64,000 nt of DNA, taken from the NCBI RefSeq assembly GCF_950066645.1, contig NZ_CATMFB010000001.1:337499-401498 (forward strand). The letters run 5' to 3'. This document shows positions 53,763 to 63,221 of the stretch, in pieces (position 1 is the stretch's first letter; the number at the start of each line of letters is the position of its first letter). Made by a program: the position numbers and the translations under genes. Source of the DNA: an uncultured Thalassolituus sp. (GTDB lineage: Bacteria > Pseudomonadota > Gammaproteobacteria > Pseudomonadales > Oceanobacteraceae). The notes beneath the pieces were generated by a model. It was given only the letters and a program-made list of their open reading frames with translations. It was not told the DNA's origin and did no database searches.

Positions 53763-54752
53763 TCAGAGAACGTCTTTCAGAGGGGCATGCTGTTCGGCGT
53801 CAAGACGGGGGCCGAACTGGCTGACGACTGTGGCTGAGGCCAGGCTGGCGAGGCGGCCTGCGGCTGCAAAGTCATGTCCATGAGTGATGGCATAAAGGAA
53901 GGCGCCGGCGAACATGTCGCCCGCGCCATTGCTGTCGACCGCTTTGACGTTGTTAGGGGCAATGTGATGTAGCTGACTGCCATCCCAGGCGACAGCGCCC
54001 TTGCTGCCAAGGGTAACTGCGAATGTCTGAGCGACCGCTTTGAGCCCGTCGATGGCGGTTGGCAGGCTGTCAGCTCCGGTGTACAACATGGCTTCCTGCT
54101 CGTTACAGAAAAGCAGGTCAACGCCATCGCCAATCATTTCGCTCACACCGTCTTTAAAGAACTGCACCATGGCGGGATCTGAAAAGGTCATGGCGACTTT
54201 CACCCCATGTTTGCGCGCCAGTTCGCGCACCTGGATGGCTGCCGCCCGACTGGTATCTGAGGTGACCAGGTAGCCTTCGATGTAGACGTATTCAGATTGC
54301 GCCAGTGCGTCCTCGTGAATGTGCTTCTGATGTAATTCGCTGGTAATGCCCAGGTAGGTATTCATGGTGCGCTCCGCGTCTGGAGTCACCATCACGACGC
54401 ACTTACCGGTCACGCCTTCGTCGCGGTTGTCGCCCATATTGGTGTCTACACCGGCGGCCTTCATGTCGGAGATATAAAAGTCACCCGCTTCATCGTTGGC
54501 TACGTTGCATGTATAAAACGTACGGGCACCGAAATAGCTGGCGCCAATAATGGTGTTGGCGGCACTGCCACCGCAGGCACGTTTTTTCAGACCGTAGCGG
54601 TTCTGCAGTATGTCCAGCATAGACGCGAGCTGATCCTGTTCGATCAGGGTCATCATGCCTTTTTCAATCCCTGCATCTGCAAAGAAGGCGTCGTCCACTT
54701 CAAATTCTTTATCGACCAGTGCGTTGCCGATCCCGTAAATGTGGTAACTCAT
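53763..54752 (-). CDS. PfkB-family carbohydrate/adenosine-type kinase
   Basis: A 329-aa ribokinase-fold kinase. The N-terminus MSYHIYGIGNALVDKEFEV is the usual start (ATG 54752; ATG 54764 is also in frame). It has RACGGSAANTIIGASYFGA, the substrate lid region, and the PfkB signature DSNGAGDMFAGAFLYA with the catalytic Asp. This subgroup is annotated as adenosine kinase or inosine-guanosine kinase-like; the substrate cannot be fixed from sequence. Confidence 0.9.
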   Translation of the reverse strand: MSYHIYGIGNALVDKEFEVDDAFFADAGIEKGMMTLIEQDQLASMLDILQNRYGLKKRACGGSAANTIIGASYFGARTFYTCNVANDEAGDFYISDMKAAGVDTNMGDNRDEGVTGKCVVMVTPDAERTMNTYLGITSELHQKHIHEDALAQSEYVYIEGYLVTSDTSRAAAIQVRELARKHGVKVAMTFSDPAMVQFFKDGVSEMIGDGVDLLFCNEQEAMLYTGADSLPTAIDGLKAVAQTFAVTLGSKGAVAWDGSQLHHIAPNNVKAVDSNGAGDMFAGAFLYAITHGHDFAAAGRLASLASATVVSQFGPRLDAEQHAPLKDVL

Positions 54753-54820
54753 CAGTTGTTCCATCCCATCTGTTTGGCGTCAGTGTACCGGAAAGTCGCC
54801 TGTCATTGTCACCGCCGACA

Positions 54821-54849
54821 TTGAGAAAGCGGCTCAAACTGTGTATAAC
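54821..54849 (+). promoter_or_regulatory. Sigma-70 promoter for mqo
   Basis: TTGAGA (54821-54826), a 17-bp spacer, and TATAAC (54844-54849). It lies about 108 bp before the mqo ATG and on the correct strand. Confidence 0.65.
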
Positions 54850-54956
54850 GTCGGCCCTTTGTTTGTAGCCGGTGGGTGGAATAGCCAAAAGCGACCTCCG
54901 GCGGGCGCCGACCAGCGCCAATGAACTACAGATTTTTACCTACAGGAAAAAATCAC

Positions 54957-56441
54957 ATGTCTACGATTAAGGCCGATGTATTGCTGGTAGGCGGCGGTGT
55001 CATGAGTGCAACTCTGGGCACGCTGCTGAGTAAGCTGGACCCTTCTAAACGACTGGTTATGGTGGAACGCCTTGACCACGTTGCCCACGAGAGTACCGAT
55101 GGCTGGAATAATGCCGGTACCGGACATGCGGGTTATTGCGAACTTAACTACACCCCGCAGAATGCGGCGGGAGAGGTTGAGATTAACCGCGCGCTCGCAA
55201 TCAATGCGAATTTTGAAATCTCACTGCAGCTCTGGAGCTCGCTGATTAATACGGGTGAACTGCCTGCGCCGTCGCAGTTTATTAATACTACCCCGCATAT
55301 CAGCTTTGTCTGGGGCGAAGAGAACGTGGCGTTCCTGCGTCAGCGTTATGAAAAACTGTCTGCACATCATCTCTTTAAAGATATGGAGTACAGCGAAGAC
55401 CATGAGGTTCTGCGTCAGTGGATGCCGCTGGTGATGGAAGGTCGTGGTGACGATGAGAAAGTCGCCGGCACCCGTGTTCCTTACGGTACCGATGTCGACT
55501 TCGGATCATTGACCCGCAACCTGGTCAGCTCACTGGAAAAACATGACCAGTTTGAGCTGAAGCTGTCACACGAAGTTCTTGATATTGAACCGGCCCGCGA
55601 AACGGGTTGGAAAGTCACGCTGAAGAATCGCGAGACCGGAAAAAAACTGGTCGTGATTGCTGGTGTGGTATTTCTCGGTGCGGGGGGTGGTGCATTGCCG
55701 CTGCTGCAGAAGTCCGGTATCCCGGAAAGCAAAGGCTATGGTGGCTTCCCGGTATCGGGCCAGTGGCTGGTATGTCAGGACGATGAGATCGTTAAGCGCC
55801 ACTTTGCCAAGGTCTATGGAAAAGCCGCGATTGGTGCGCCACCGATGTCGGTTCCGCACCTGGATACCCGCATTATTAACGGCAAGCCGGCGCTGCTGTT
55901 CGGACCTTACGCTGGTTTCACGACCAAGTTCCTGAAAGCCGGTTCGAAAATGGATCTGATCAAATCCGTGCGTCCTAACAACCTCATGCAGATGATGGAT
56001 GTTGGTGTGAACAATATGGATCTGACCAAGTATCTCATCGGCGAAGTAATGCAGTCGCACGAAGACCGTGTGACTTCTCTGCGTGATTACTTCCCGGGCG
56101 CAGAAGCTGGCAAGTGGACTCTCGCCCAGGCGGGTCAGCGTGTACAGATTATTAAGAAAGACGGCAAAGGTCGCGGCAAGCTTGAGTTTGGTACTGAGCT
56201 GGTGTCATCGAAAGATGGCAGCATGGCGGCACTGTTGGGGGCGTCCCCGGGTGCATCGGTTGCTGCTCAGGCCATGATTGAAGTGATTGAACGCTGTTTC
56301 GCGGAGCGCCTGCCTGAGGGCTGGCAGGACCGCCTGAAGGCACTGGTGCCTTCTTATGGAGAATCCCTGGTTGAGGATGCTGCACTGCTGGAGCGGATTC
56401 GCCCACAGGTGCTGGACACCCTGAACCTAGCAAAATCTTAA
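54957..56441 (+). CDS. mqo: Malate:quinone oxidoreductase
   Basis: A 494-aa FAD enzyme. ATG 54957 (MSTIKADVLLVGGGVMSATL) has AGGAAAA upstream; the frame opens at 54921. FAD-binding VLLVGGGVMS, the Mqo segment STDGWNNAGTGHAG and ELNYTP, and the C-terminal LGASPGASVAAQAM motif are present. It oxidises malate to oxaloacetate and passes electrons to quinones at the inner membrane, in the TCA cycle. It may be cotranscribed with the transhydrogenase genes 35 bp downstream. Confidence 0.96.
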   Translation: MSTIKADVLLVGGGVMSATLGTLLSKLDPSKRLVMVERLDHVAHESTDGWNNAGTGHAGYCELNYTPQNAAGEVEINRALAINANFEISLQLWSSLINTGELPAPSQFINTTPHISFVWGEENVAFLRQRYEKLSAHHLFKDMEYSEDHEVLRQWMPLVMEGRGDDEKVAGTRVPYGTDVDFGSLTRNLVSSLEKHDQFELKLSHEVLDIEPARETGWKVTLKNRETGKKLVVIAGVVFLGAGGGALPLLQKSGIPESKGYGGFPVSGQWLVCQDDEIVKRHFAKVYGKAAIGAPPMSVPHLDTRIINGKPALLFGPYAGFTTKFLKAGSKMDLIKSVRPNNLMQMMDVGVNNMDLTKYLIGEVMQSHEDRVTSLRDYFPGAEAGKWTLAQAGQRVQIIKKDGKGRGKLEFGTELVSSKDGSMAALLGASPGASVAAQAMIEVIERCFAERLPEGWQDRLKALVPSYGESLVEDAALLERIRPQVLDTLNLAKS

Positions 56442-56476
56442 CTTTTAATCTTTAAACCCTTACTGGAGTTGTCACT

Positions 56477-57613
56477 ATGTTGATTGGTATACCTAAGGAA
56501 ATTTTTCCTGGGGAAAACCGTGTCGCTCAGATTCCTGCGGGAATCCAGACGCTGCTCAACGCCGGCTATGAAGTCGTTGTACAGGCAGGTGCAGGCGATA
56601 ACGCACATATCAGCGATGAAGAGTACCGTGGTTGTGGCGCGAGCATTGCTCCTGATGCTGCGTCCCTGTACGGTCAGGCCGATATTATCCTTAAAGTCCG
56701 TCAGCCGCTGGATGAAGAAGTTCCGCTGCTGAAAGAGGGCACAACCGTTATCTGTATGCTGGATGCCTGGTTCAACAAAGACCTGGTTAAGCAGCTGGCA
56801 GAAAACAAAGTCCGCACCTTTGCTCTGGAATTCATTCCACGTACTACCCGTGCGCAGAGCATGGACGTACTCAGCTCAATGGGTGCGATCAGTGGCTATC
56901 GTGCAGTTCTGGCAGGCGCCATGGCGTTGCCACAGTATTTCCCTATGCTGATGACTGCAGCAGGTACGATTCACCCTGCGCGTGTCTTTGTGATCGGTGC
57001 GGGTGTTGCTGGTCTGATGGCGATTTCTACCGCCCGTCGTCTGGGTGCCGTTGTTGAAGCTTACGATACCCGTGTTGAAGTGCGTGAACAGGTAGAGTCT
57101 CTGGGTGCTAAATTCGTTGAGTTCGATCTGCCACAGGAAGAGGGTACTTCTTCCGGCGGTTATGCGACTCAGAAATCCGAAGAGTTCTATAAAGCTCAGC
57201 GCGAACAGATGACCGCCAAAGTCTCTCAGGCAGATCTGGTGATCACCACGGCTGCAATTCCTGGTAAGGCGTCTCCACGTCTGATTACCAAAGAAATGCT
57301 GCACTGCATGAAAAAAGGCTCTGTCGTTGTCGATCTGGCAGCAGAGCGTGGCGGTAACGTCGAAGGCACTGTCGCGAACGAAAAAGTGTACCTCGATGGT
57401 GTCACTCTGATCGGTTATATCGATCACCCGGGTCGCGTACCTGTGCACGCGTCTCAGCTGCTGACTAAAAACATCACTACCTTCCTGCTCAATATGACCA
57501 AAGAAGGTGAGCTGAACGTAGATATGGAAGACGACATCGTTGCCGCCACTCTGGTGACTGAAAACGGTGAAATCAAACATGAAGGGCTGAAAGCCCTGAT
57601 CGAACAGGAGTAA
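56477..57613 (+). CDS. pntA: NAD(P) transhydrogenase alpha subunit, part 1 (NAD-binding domain)
   Basis: A 378-aa PntAA: MLIGIPKEIFPGENRVAQIP, VRQPLDEEVPLLKEG, FIPRTTRAQSMDVLSS, and the Rossmann motif VFVIGAGVAGLMAISTARRLG followed by AYDTRVEVREQVESLGAKF. It forms the soluble NAD(H) domain of the proton-translocating transhydrogenase. It lacks the membrane segments, which are in the next gene. This split arrangement is common outside enterics. Confidence 0.95.
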   Translation: MLIGIPKEIFPGENRVAQIPAGIQTLLNAGYEVVVQAGAGDNAHISDEEYRGCGASIAPDAASLYGQADIILKVRQPLDEEVPLLKEGTTVICMLDAWFNKDLVKQLAENKVRTFALEFIPRTTRAQSMDVLSSMGAISGYRAVLAGAMALPQYFPMLMTAAGTIHPARVFVIGAGVAGLMAISTARRLGAVVEAYDTRVEVREQVESLGAKFVEFDLPQEEGTSSGGYATQKSEEFYKAQREQMTAKVSQADLVITTAAIPGKASPRLITKEMLHCMKKGSVVVDLAAERGGNVEGTVANEKVYLDGVTLIGYIDHPGRVPVHASQLLTKNITTFLLNMTKEGELNVDMEDDIVAATLVTENGEIKHEGLKALIEQE

Positions 57614-57618
57614 GACTG

Positions 57619-57903
57619 ATGGAAATGTTTATCATGAGTCTGACCATTTTCGTACTGGCGATTTTCGTAGGTGTGGAAGTGATCAACAAAGTACCTCCAA
57701 CACTGCACACACCTCTGATGAGCGGTACTAACGCTATCTCCGGTATTGTTGTTGTCGGTGCGATCCTGAGCTCTGGTGGCAGTGACCACACCACACTGTT
57801 CTCGACCATCCTGGGCGTTGCGGCCATTGCGCTGGCAACCATCAACATCGTGGCCGGTTTTATGGTAACCGACCGCATGCTGAACATGTTCAAGAAGAAG
57901 TAA
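57619..57903 (+). CDS. pntAB: NAD(P) transhydrogenase alpha subunit, part 2 (membrane domain)
   Basis: A 94-aa membrane protein with three helices: MSLTIFVLAIFVGVEVINKVP, PLMSGTNAISGIVVVGAIL, and AAIALATINIVAGFMVTDRM. The conserved PLMSGTNAISG belongs to the proton channel of transhydrogenase. It starts 5 bp after pntA and ends 14 bp before pntB. Confidence 0.95.
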   Translation: MEMFIMSLTIFVLAIFVGVEVINKVPPTLHTPLMSGTNAISGIVVVGAILSSGGSDHTTLFSTILGVAAIALATINIVAGFMVTDRMLNMFKKK

Positions 57904-57917
57904 GGTAGCGAGCTGAC

Positions 57918-59327
57918 ATGGAAACTTTGATTAACTTTGGTTACCTGATTGCCGCCGTTCTCTTTATCTTCGGCATCAAGGGCATGACCACTCCGAAAAC
58001 CGCTGTACGCGGTAACCAGATGTCTGCGATCGGTATGCTGGTGGCTATTGTCGCCGCGCTGCTGGATTACAACGTGGTTGACTTCACCTGGATCATCGTG
58101 GGCGTTCTCATTGGTGGCACCATTGGTGCGATCATGGCGAAGAAAGTCCCGATGACCGATATGCCAGAAATGGTTGCCGCACTGAACGGCATCGGTGGTG
58201 GTGCTTCTCTGCTGGTGGCATCTGCAAACTACCTGGAAAGCCAGAAGCTGGCTGAAATGGGCAAATTTGTACCGACGTACGACTGGTCTATCGCGGTCAT
58301 TCTGTCGATTCTTATCGGTGCGGTAACTCTGACCGGCTCTTTCATTGCAGTTGGTAAGCTGAAGGGCAAGATTGGCGATTCGAACAAGGTCATGTTGTTC
58401 AAGACGATCGTTAAGATTGTTCTGCTGACTCTGATCGCCGGTACGGTTTACTTCGCGATGAACAACCCGCTCGAACAGGACTACCTGGTTCTGGGTATGG
58501 TTGCGCTGTGTCTGGTACTGGGTATCTGTCTGGTGATGCCAATCGGCGGCGCGGACATGCCGGTTGTGGTATCGCTGCTGAACTCGTACTCCGGTCTGGC
58601 AGGCGCTGCGGCTGGTTTCGTACTGGGTAACAATGGCCTGATCATCACCGGTTCTCTGGTGGGTGCTTCGGGTATCATTCTGACCAGCATCATGTGTAAA
58701 GCGATGAACCGCTCACTGACCAACGTACTGTTCGGTGGTTCTATGGCGGCATCGGCGGGCGTTTCTAAGTCTGAGAACGATGCCTTCTACGAAGGTAAAG
58801 TGAAGTACTCCAGCTCTGACGAAGTCGCTATGCTGCTCGACGGCGCACAGAAAGTGGTTTTCGTCCCTGGTTACGGTCTGGCCGTGGCTCAGGCGCAGCA
58901 TGCAACCCGTGAGCTGGCTTCTATGCTGGAAGCGCGTGGCTGCGACGTTAAGTACGCGATTCACCCGGTGGCGGGTCGTATGCCTGGTCACATGAACGTT
59001 CTTCTCGCTGAAGCAGAAGTTCCATACGATCAGCTGGTTGAGATGGACACGATCAACCCTGAGTTCTCTCAGACTGACGTAGCGATTGTTCTGGGTGCAA
59101 ACGACGTTGTTAACCCAGCGGCCGCGAAAGATCCGGCATCGCCTATCTTCGGTATGCCTATCCTTGACGTACACAACGCTAAGACCGTTGTTGTTGTTAA
59201 GCGTGGTCTGTCTCCTGGCTTTGCAGGTATCCCGAATGAACTCTTTATCCGCGACAACAGCCTGATGGTGCCTGGTGACGCGAAGAAAGTTCTGCAGGAA
59301 ATGATCGGTGCACTGAAAGATCTCTAA
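57918..59327 (+). CDS. pntB: NAD(P) transhydrogenase beta subunit
   Basis: A 469-aa PntB: nine or so membrane helices in the first 270 residues (with GIKGMTTPKTAVRGN and IGGADMPVVVSLLNSYSGLAGAA-type motifs), then the NADP-binding domain with VPGYGLAVAQAQHATRELA, HPVAGRMPGHMNVLLAEA and GANDVVNPAAA. It couples proton entry to NADPH formation and ends with a strong terminator. Confidence 0.97.
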   Translation: METLINFGYLIAAVLFIFGIKGMTTPKTAVRGNQMSAIGMLVAIVAALLDYNVVDFTWIIVGVLIGGTIGAIMAKKVPMTDMPEMVAALNGIGGGASLLVASANYLESQKLAEMGKFVPTYDWSIAVILSILIGAVTLTGSFIAVGKLKGKIGDSNKVMLFKTIVKIVLLTLIAGTVYFAMNNPLEQDYLVLGMVALCLVLGICLVMPIGGADMPVVVSLLNSYSGLAGAAAGFVLGNNGLIITGSLVGASGIILTSIMCKAMNRSLTNVLFGGSMAASAGVSKSENDAFYEGKVKYSSSDEVAMLLDGAQKVVFVPGYGLAVAQAQHATRELASMLEARGCDVKYAIHPVAGRMPGHMNVLLAEAEVPYDQLVEMDTINPEFSQTDVAIVLGANDVVNPAAAKDPASPIFGMPILDVHNAKTVVVVKRGLSPGFAGIPNELFIRDNSLMVPGDAKKVLQEMIGALKDL

Positions 59328-59344
59328 GATCTGATGTCACAGAG

Positions 59345-59372
59345 AAAGGGGCCGCTCAGCGGCCCCTTTTTT
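59345..59372 (+). terminator. Terminator after pntB
   Basis: An 11-bp stem AAAGGGGCCGC / GCGGCCCCTTT with a TCA loop, continued by a T run (tttttt). Confidence 0.94.
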
Positions 59373-59419
59373 TATGCCTGCGATCTTGTCCGGCTGAAGG
59401 GAAGGGTTATGATGCAGCT

Positions 59420-60550
59420 ATGAATAAACTCACCCGCTTTGTGCGTCATCGTAAGCGCGTCCGTCATGCTGTCTACATGACGGACAGCGCTATTATGCGC
59501 AGTGTCCGCAAAACCCTGGCGATTCTGACAGGCTTTGTGGCTCTGCATGTCGTGGCGATGCTCGCGTTTGAAAATATGCAGGCTCAGGATGCCCTGTGGT
59601 TGACGCTTACCACGCTCACGACGGTCGGGTATGGTGACTTCTCTGCGCAGACAACCATGGGCCGCCTTTCAACCGTCGTTCTTATGTACGGCATCGGCAT
59701 CACTTTAATGACGCTACTGATCAGCGATTATGTGGATTTCCGCATTGCTCGTCGGGAGCGTATCCGCAGTGGACACTGGGACTGGAACATGGCTGATCAC
59801 ATCCTCATTATTAATTCTCCGAAATATAACCGCGAAGCGTATTTCGTTCGTATGATTATGCAGATGCGCGAGTGTGGTGACTTCAATGAAACGCCGATTA
59901 TGTTACTTAACGAAGATTTCAGTGATGGTTTGCCCGACTCATTGAGGTCGCTTGGCGTCGTGCATGTTACGGGGCTTGCCAGTCGTCCTGATGACCTGAA
60001 ACGTGCAGGTGCCGAGCGCGCGCGTCATATTGTTGTTCTTTCCCGCGATGAGTACTCATCAGACAGCGATAGCTACACCTTTGATGTGGCTCATCGTCTG
60101 TGGGAATTACACCTCGGTCCCCGGACGATTGTTGAGTGTGTCGACGACTTCAACCGTCCACGCATTCTGGATCTGGATATCCGCTCAGTGATCCGCCCGA
60201 TCCGCTCTTACCCGGAGCTCGTAGTGCGCGCGATGGTCGCGCCGGGATCGGAAGTCATTATCGAGGATATGTTTACCCACGCTAACGACCACACGGTCCG
60301 CTATCCGGTGTGGCTGGAAGGAGAGCGCTGGGCGGATGTGGTTAATGCCGTTGTTCAGGCAAATATCGGTACGCCGCTGGCCTATGTGACGAAAAGTGGT
60401 GATGTTGTCACGCACCCGGACGGTGATCACCACGTGCATGCGCAGTCCCTGTTAGTCCTGGTGCATACCGAACACACCCCTACTGCAAAAGAACTGCACA
60501 GTGCGATTGAAGTCCACTTTAATAAACACCTGAAGGAGTTCCGTCAGTAG
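59420..60550 (+). CDS. Potassium channel with RCK/TrkA-N-like cytoplasmic domain
   Basis: A 376-aa protein. One hydrophobic helix (TLAILTGFVALHVVAMLAF) precedes the pore loop with filter TTLTTVGYGDF (G70-Y-G-D73) and a second helix (STVVLMYGIGITLMTLLI), so it is a two-helix K+ channel. The rest is a TrkA-N-like domain (DHILIINSPKYNREAYFVRM, then GVVHVTGLASRPDDLKRAGAE) which normally senses NAD(H) or other ligands. The GxGxxG loop is degenerate. Inner membrane, tetrameric by family. Confidence 0.88.
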   Translation: MNKLTRFVRHRKRVRHAVYMTDSAIMRSVRKTLAILTGFVALHVVAMLAFENMQAQDALWLTLTTLTTVGYGDFSAQTTMGRLSTVVLMYGIGITLMTLLISDYVDFRIARRERIRSGHWDWNMADHILIINSPKYNREAYFVRMIMQMRECGDFNETPIMLLNEDFSDGLPDSLRSLGVVHVTGLASRPDDLKRAGAERARHIVVLSRDEYSSDSDSYTFDVAHRLWELHLGPRTIVECVDDFNRPRILDLDIRSVIRPIRSYPELVVRAMVAPGSEVIIEDMFTHANDHTVRYPVWLEGERWADVVNAVVQANIGTPLAYVTKSGDVVTHPDGDHHVHAQSLLVLVHTEHTPTAKELHSAIEVHFNKHLKEFRQ

Positions 60551-61431
60551 GTGGCGCCTTCCTCAACGGGTGTTTCTGACCCGGGAAAGTCCAGCCACAA
60601 TACCTTGTCAGTTACGGGCGTCGAGGGTGGCAGGCGAGCGTTGCGCAGATTGAATATGCGGGCATGCTTGAATCGCGAGAGAGGAAACGCAGAGCGGGTG
60701 ACAGGGTGTTGTTGCATAAATTCGTGTAAACGCCCCGACTGCACCATTGTCGTCAGAGCACCTTCCAGGTCGTCAGCCAGAGAAGCATCGTCATTATTGA
60801 CGAAGAAGTACATTGGGAAGGGGTACGACAATACCAGATCATCGTATGCCATCAGCACGCCCTGACCGAACTGCTCCAGTTCGGCATAGATCTCAATGAC
60901 CGATCGCGGAAAGTAGTCACAGCGGCCCGCTTCAATCATCCGGTACATCACTTCAAAGCGTGCGATGCGATCGACGCGATACCCATTTTCTTCGAGTATG
61001 TCTGAGTCTGGCCATTGATTACCCTGACAGGCCACGAGTGACTTCAGTTGATCCGGGTCTGTGATCGCATCAAACCGTGCTTTATCGGCGATGCGGATGA
61101 CGGGAATCCTTTTACCCAGTAACCCACCGAAGAGAGGGATACGGATAGCACGGTAAGCGGCTTCCCGCTGGAGGTCTGTGCCCGCCCAGTGGATGTCAAT
61201 CGAGTGATCATCCAGAAACCGGAACGCCCGGTTCTGCGTGATGGTCTGATCAATCGCAGACAGGCGATATTCAGCGCTGAGCAGCTCGTCGAGAAGATCC
61301 GTATAGTAGGAGTGCGAGGCGTCCAGATCTGTGCGGGAGTGCTGAATTTTGAGTTCCCTGCGTTCGTCTGCAGCAATGCACTGAGTCAACAGAAGAAGGC
61401 TGGCAACAAGGACACCCTGCAGCCGGTTCAT
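60544..61431 (-). CDS. Periplasmic solute-binding-like protein
   Basis: A 295-aa protein with signal peptide (NRLQGVLVASLLLLTQCIA). ATG 61431 is chosen; the frame opens at 61443. It has the order of a type II binding-protein fold: YYTDLLDELLSAEYRLSAID, DIHWAGTDLQREAAYR, LKSLVACQGNQWPDSDILEE, RFEVMYRMIEAGRCDYFPR, and a C-terminal LSYPFPMYFFVNNDDASL hinge. No transporter genes lie beside it, so it may be a sensor or orphan binding protein. Convergent with the K+ channel, overlapping by 7 bp. Confidence 0.82.
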   Translation of the reverse strand: MNRLQGVLVASLLLLTQCIAADERRELKIQHSRTDLDASHSYYTDLLDELLSAEYRLSAIDQTITQNRAFRFLDDHSIDIHWAGTDLQREAAYRAIRIPLFGGLLGKRIPVIRIADKARFDAITDPDQLKSLVACQGNQWPDSDILEENGYRVDRIARFEVMYRMIEAGRCDYFPRSVIEIYAELEQFGQGVLMAYDDLVLSYPFPMYFFVNNDDASLADDLEGALTTMVQSGRLHEFMQQHPVTRSAFPLSRFKHARIFNLRNARLPPSTPVTDKVLWLDFPGSETPVEEGATY

Positions 61432-61570
61432 ATAAGCATCCATGAGTTTTCTGCCAGCATAATATGTTCTGACGCTGGTGTCGCGGATTTGGCCTGTGCG
61501 ACGTAATTTCTGTGAGGTATGTCCGTCACCGATGTCTGATATAGTCGCAGTAGGAAAGGAGAAGCGTTTG

Positions 61571-62527
61571 ATGCTGAATAAATTACTTGGACTGCTGGCC
61601 GACGGTCGCTTTCACTCGGGTGAAGAGCTTGGCGAGGCTCTGGGTGTGAGTCGCGCGGCGGTGTGGAAGCAGTTAAAGAAGCTCGACGATCTGGATATCC
61701 CATACTCATCAGTAAAGGGAAAGGGCTACCGCCTGCATGATGCCATCGAGCTGCTGGATACGCAGAAAATCCGTGATCAGATCACCCAGCGCCTGGATCT
61801 CCTCGATGTTCTTCTTGATGTTGATTCGACTAACAGTTATCTCTTCAGTCGGGCGTCCGATCATATGGGTAAGCGCTACGCGGTTCTCGCTGAAAAACAG
61901 AGCCATGGTCGGGGGCGTCGTGGTCGTCGTTGGGTAAGCCCGTTCGGAAAGAATATTTACCTGTCGGTGCTGGTGTCTTTCTCCGGTGGGATGTCTGCGC
62001 TGGAGGGGTTGAGCCTTGCGGTCGCGGTCGCGGTCGAGCGTGCCTTGACCCGATTAGGGATCGAGGGGGTAGGACTGAAGTGGCCGAACGATATTTACGC
62101 TGATGGACGCAAGCTTGCAGGTATTCTTCTTGAGGTGACCGGCGAATATAACAGTCATTGTCAGGTCGTGATGGGGATTGGCCTTAACCTCTCCATGAGT
62201 GATGAGGAGGCCACTGCGATTGATCAGCCGTGGGTAGATCTGCGGAGCCTGAAGTCTGATCTGTCGCGAAATCAGGTCGCGGGCATGCTTCTGAACGAAG
62301 TACTGGCCGTGGTAGACGAATTTCAACGCGAAGGATTTGCTCCGCTGCAGGGATACTGGAGTGATCGGGATATATACCACCAGAAAGAAGTCACGATTAC
62401 ATCGCCTTCTTATGAAATCGGTGGCGTCGTCAAAGGCGTAAACCGCAAGGGGGAGCTACTGTTGCAGACGAGTCGTGGCATGGAAGTGATCAGTGCAGGA
62501 GAGCTCAGTGTCCGCGCTGCTGGTTGA
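61571..62527 (+). CDS. birA: Bifunctional biotin--[acetyl-CoA-carboxylase] ligase / biotin operon repressor
   Basis: A 318-aa BirA. ATG 61571 (MLNKLLGLLADGRFHSG) has GGAG upstream; the frame runs back to 61478. The N-terminal winged helix (GEELGEALGVSRAAVWKQLK) makes it the repressor type. The ligase domain has VDSTNSYLFSR, the ATP/biotin loop GRGRRGRRWVSPFGKN, and LKWPNDIYADGRKLAGILLE. It attaches biotin to AccB. Confidence 0.95.
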   Translation: MLNKLLGLLADGRFHSGEELGEALGVSRAAVWKQLKKLDDLDIPYSSVKGKGYRLHDAIELLDTQKIRDQITQRLDLLDVLLDVDSTNSYLFSRASDHMGKRYAVLAEKQSHGRGRRGRRWVSPFGKNIYLSVLVSFSGGMSALEGLSLAVAVAVERALTRLGIEGVGLKWPNDIYADGRKLAGILLEVTGEYNSHCQVVMGIGLNLSMSDEEATAIDQPWVDLRSLKSDLSRNQVAGMLLNEVLAVVDEFQREGFAPLQGYWSDRDIYHQKEVTITSPSYEIGGVVKGVNRKGELLLQTSRGMEVISAGELSVRAAG

Positions 62528-63221
62528 TATAGGTAATACCCGGATCAAATGGGTCCTGAGAGATCGTGGTGAAACGACGGCAACCGGCGTAACCGACAAG
62601 GCCAATGCTGCGCGGTTTAACTGGCCGCAGTCACCGGAGCGGATTGTGGTGTCGAGCGTTCAGGACAATCGCGAGCTTCATGAGCTCTTTGAGGGGCTGT
62701 TTGGTGAGCGTCTGCGTTGGCTTGGAACCCCGGTGTATGACTACCAGCTTTTCCGTCACTGTTATCGTGATCCGGCCCGACTCGGTGTGGATCGCTGGTT
62801 GGCGATGATAGGGGCTCGTCAGCACAGTGATGGCGATTTGTTGGTGGTCGATGCCGGTACCGCACTCACACTGGATATATTCTCTGCTGAAAATCAGCAT
62901 CAGGGCGGGTACATAGTGCCGGGATTGCAGATGGCACGTCAGGCGCTGTTTGGTGGGACAGACAAAGTCCGCCAGTTTGGTGATGAGCAGGACGCCGCGA
63001 CCCTGACGCCGGGGACAAATACTGTGAACTGCGTGGCTGCCGGAACACTTCGTCAGCAACTGGCGCTGGTGCAGCACGTAGTGGACGAGTACCCTGACCA
63101 TCACATATTTATTACCGGTGGTGATGGTGAACTCATCGCCGACAACCTCAACGCCCGGTATTATCCGGATCTGATTTTTGATGGCATGGACTCCTTATGC
63201 GCTGGATTGTTTACAGCCTGA
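62508..63221 (+). CDS. coaX: Type III pantothenate kinase
   Basis: A 237-aa CoaX. GTG 62508 is chosen because AGGAG lies 7 bp upstream and the product begins MSALLVDIGNTRIKWV; GTG 62493 is the alternative. It keeps DIGNTRIKW, RLGVDRWLAMIGAR, VVDAGTALTLD and the GGYIVPGLQM segment. It phosphorylates pantothenate in CoA synthesis. The start overlaps birA by 20 bp, a common gammaproteobacterial birA-coaX arrangement. Confidence 0.94.
   Translation: MSALLVDIGNTRIKWVLRDRGETTATGVTDKANAARFNWPQSPERIVVSSVQDNRELHELFEGLFGERLRWLGTPVYDYQLFRHCYRDPARLGVDRWLAMIGARQHSDGDLLVVDAGTALTLDIFSAENQHQGGYIVPGLQMARQALFGGTDKVRQFGDEQDAATLTPGTNTVNCVAAGTLRQQLALVQHVVDEYPDHHIFITGGDGELIADNLNARYYPDLIFDGMDSLCAGLFTA

Noticed and set aside
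53633..53824. A 63-codon plus-strand frame between lipoprotein 2 and the kinase gene
   Set aside because: It has no ribosome site, overlaps the 3' end of the kinase gene and has low-complexity basic composition.
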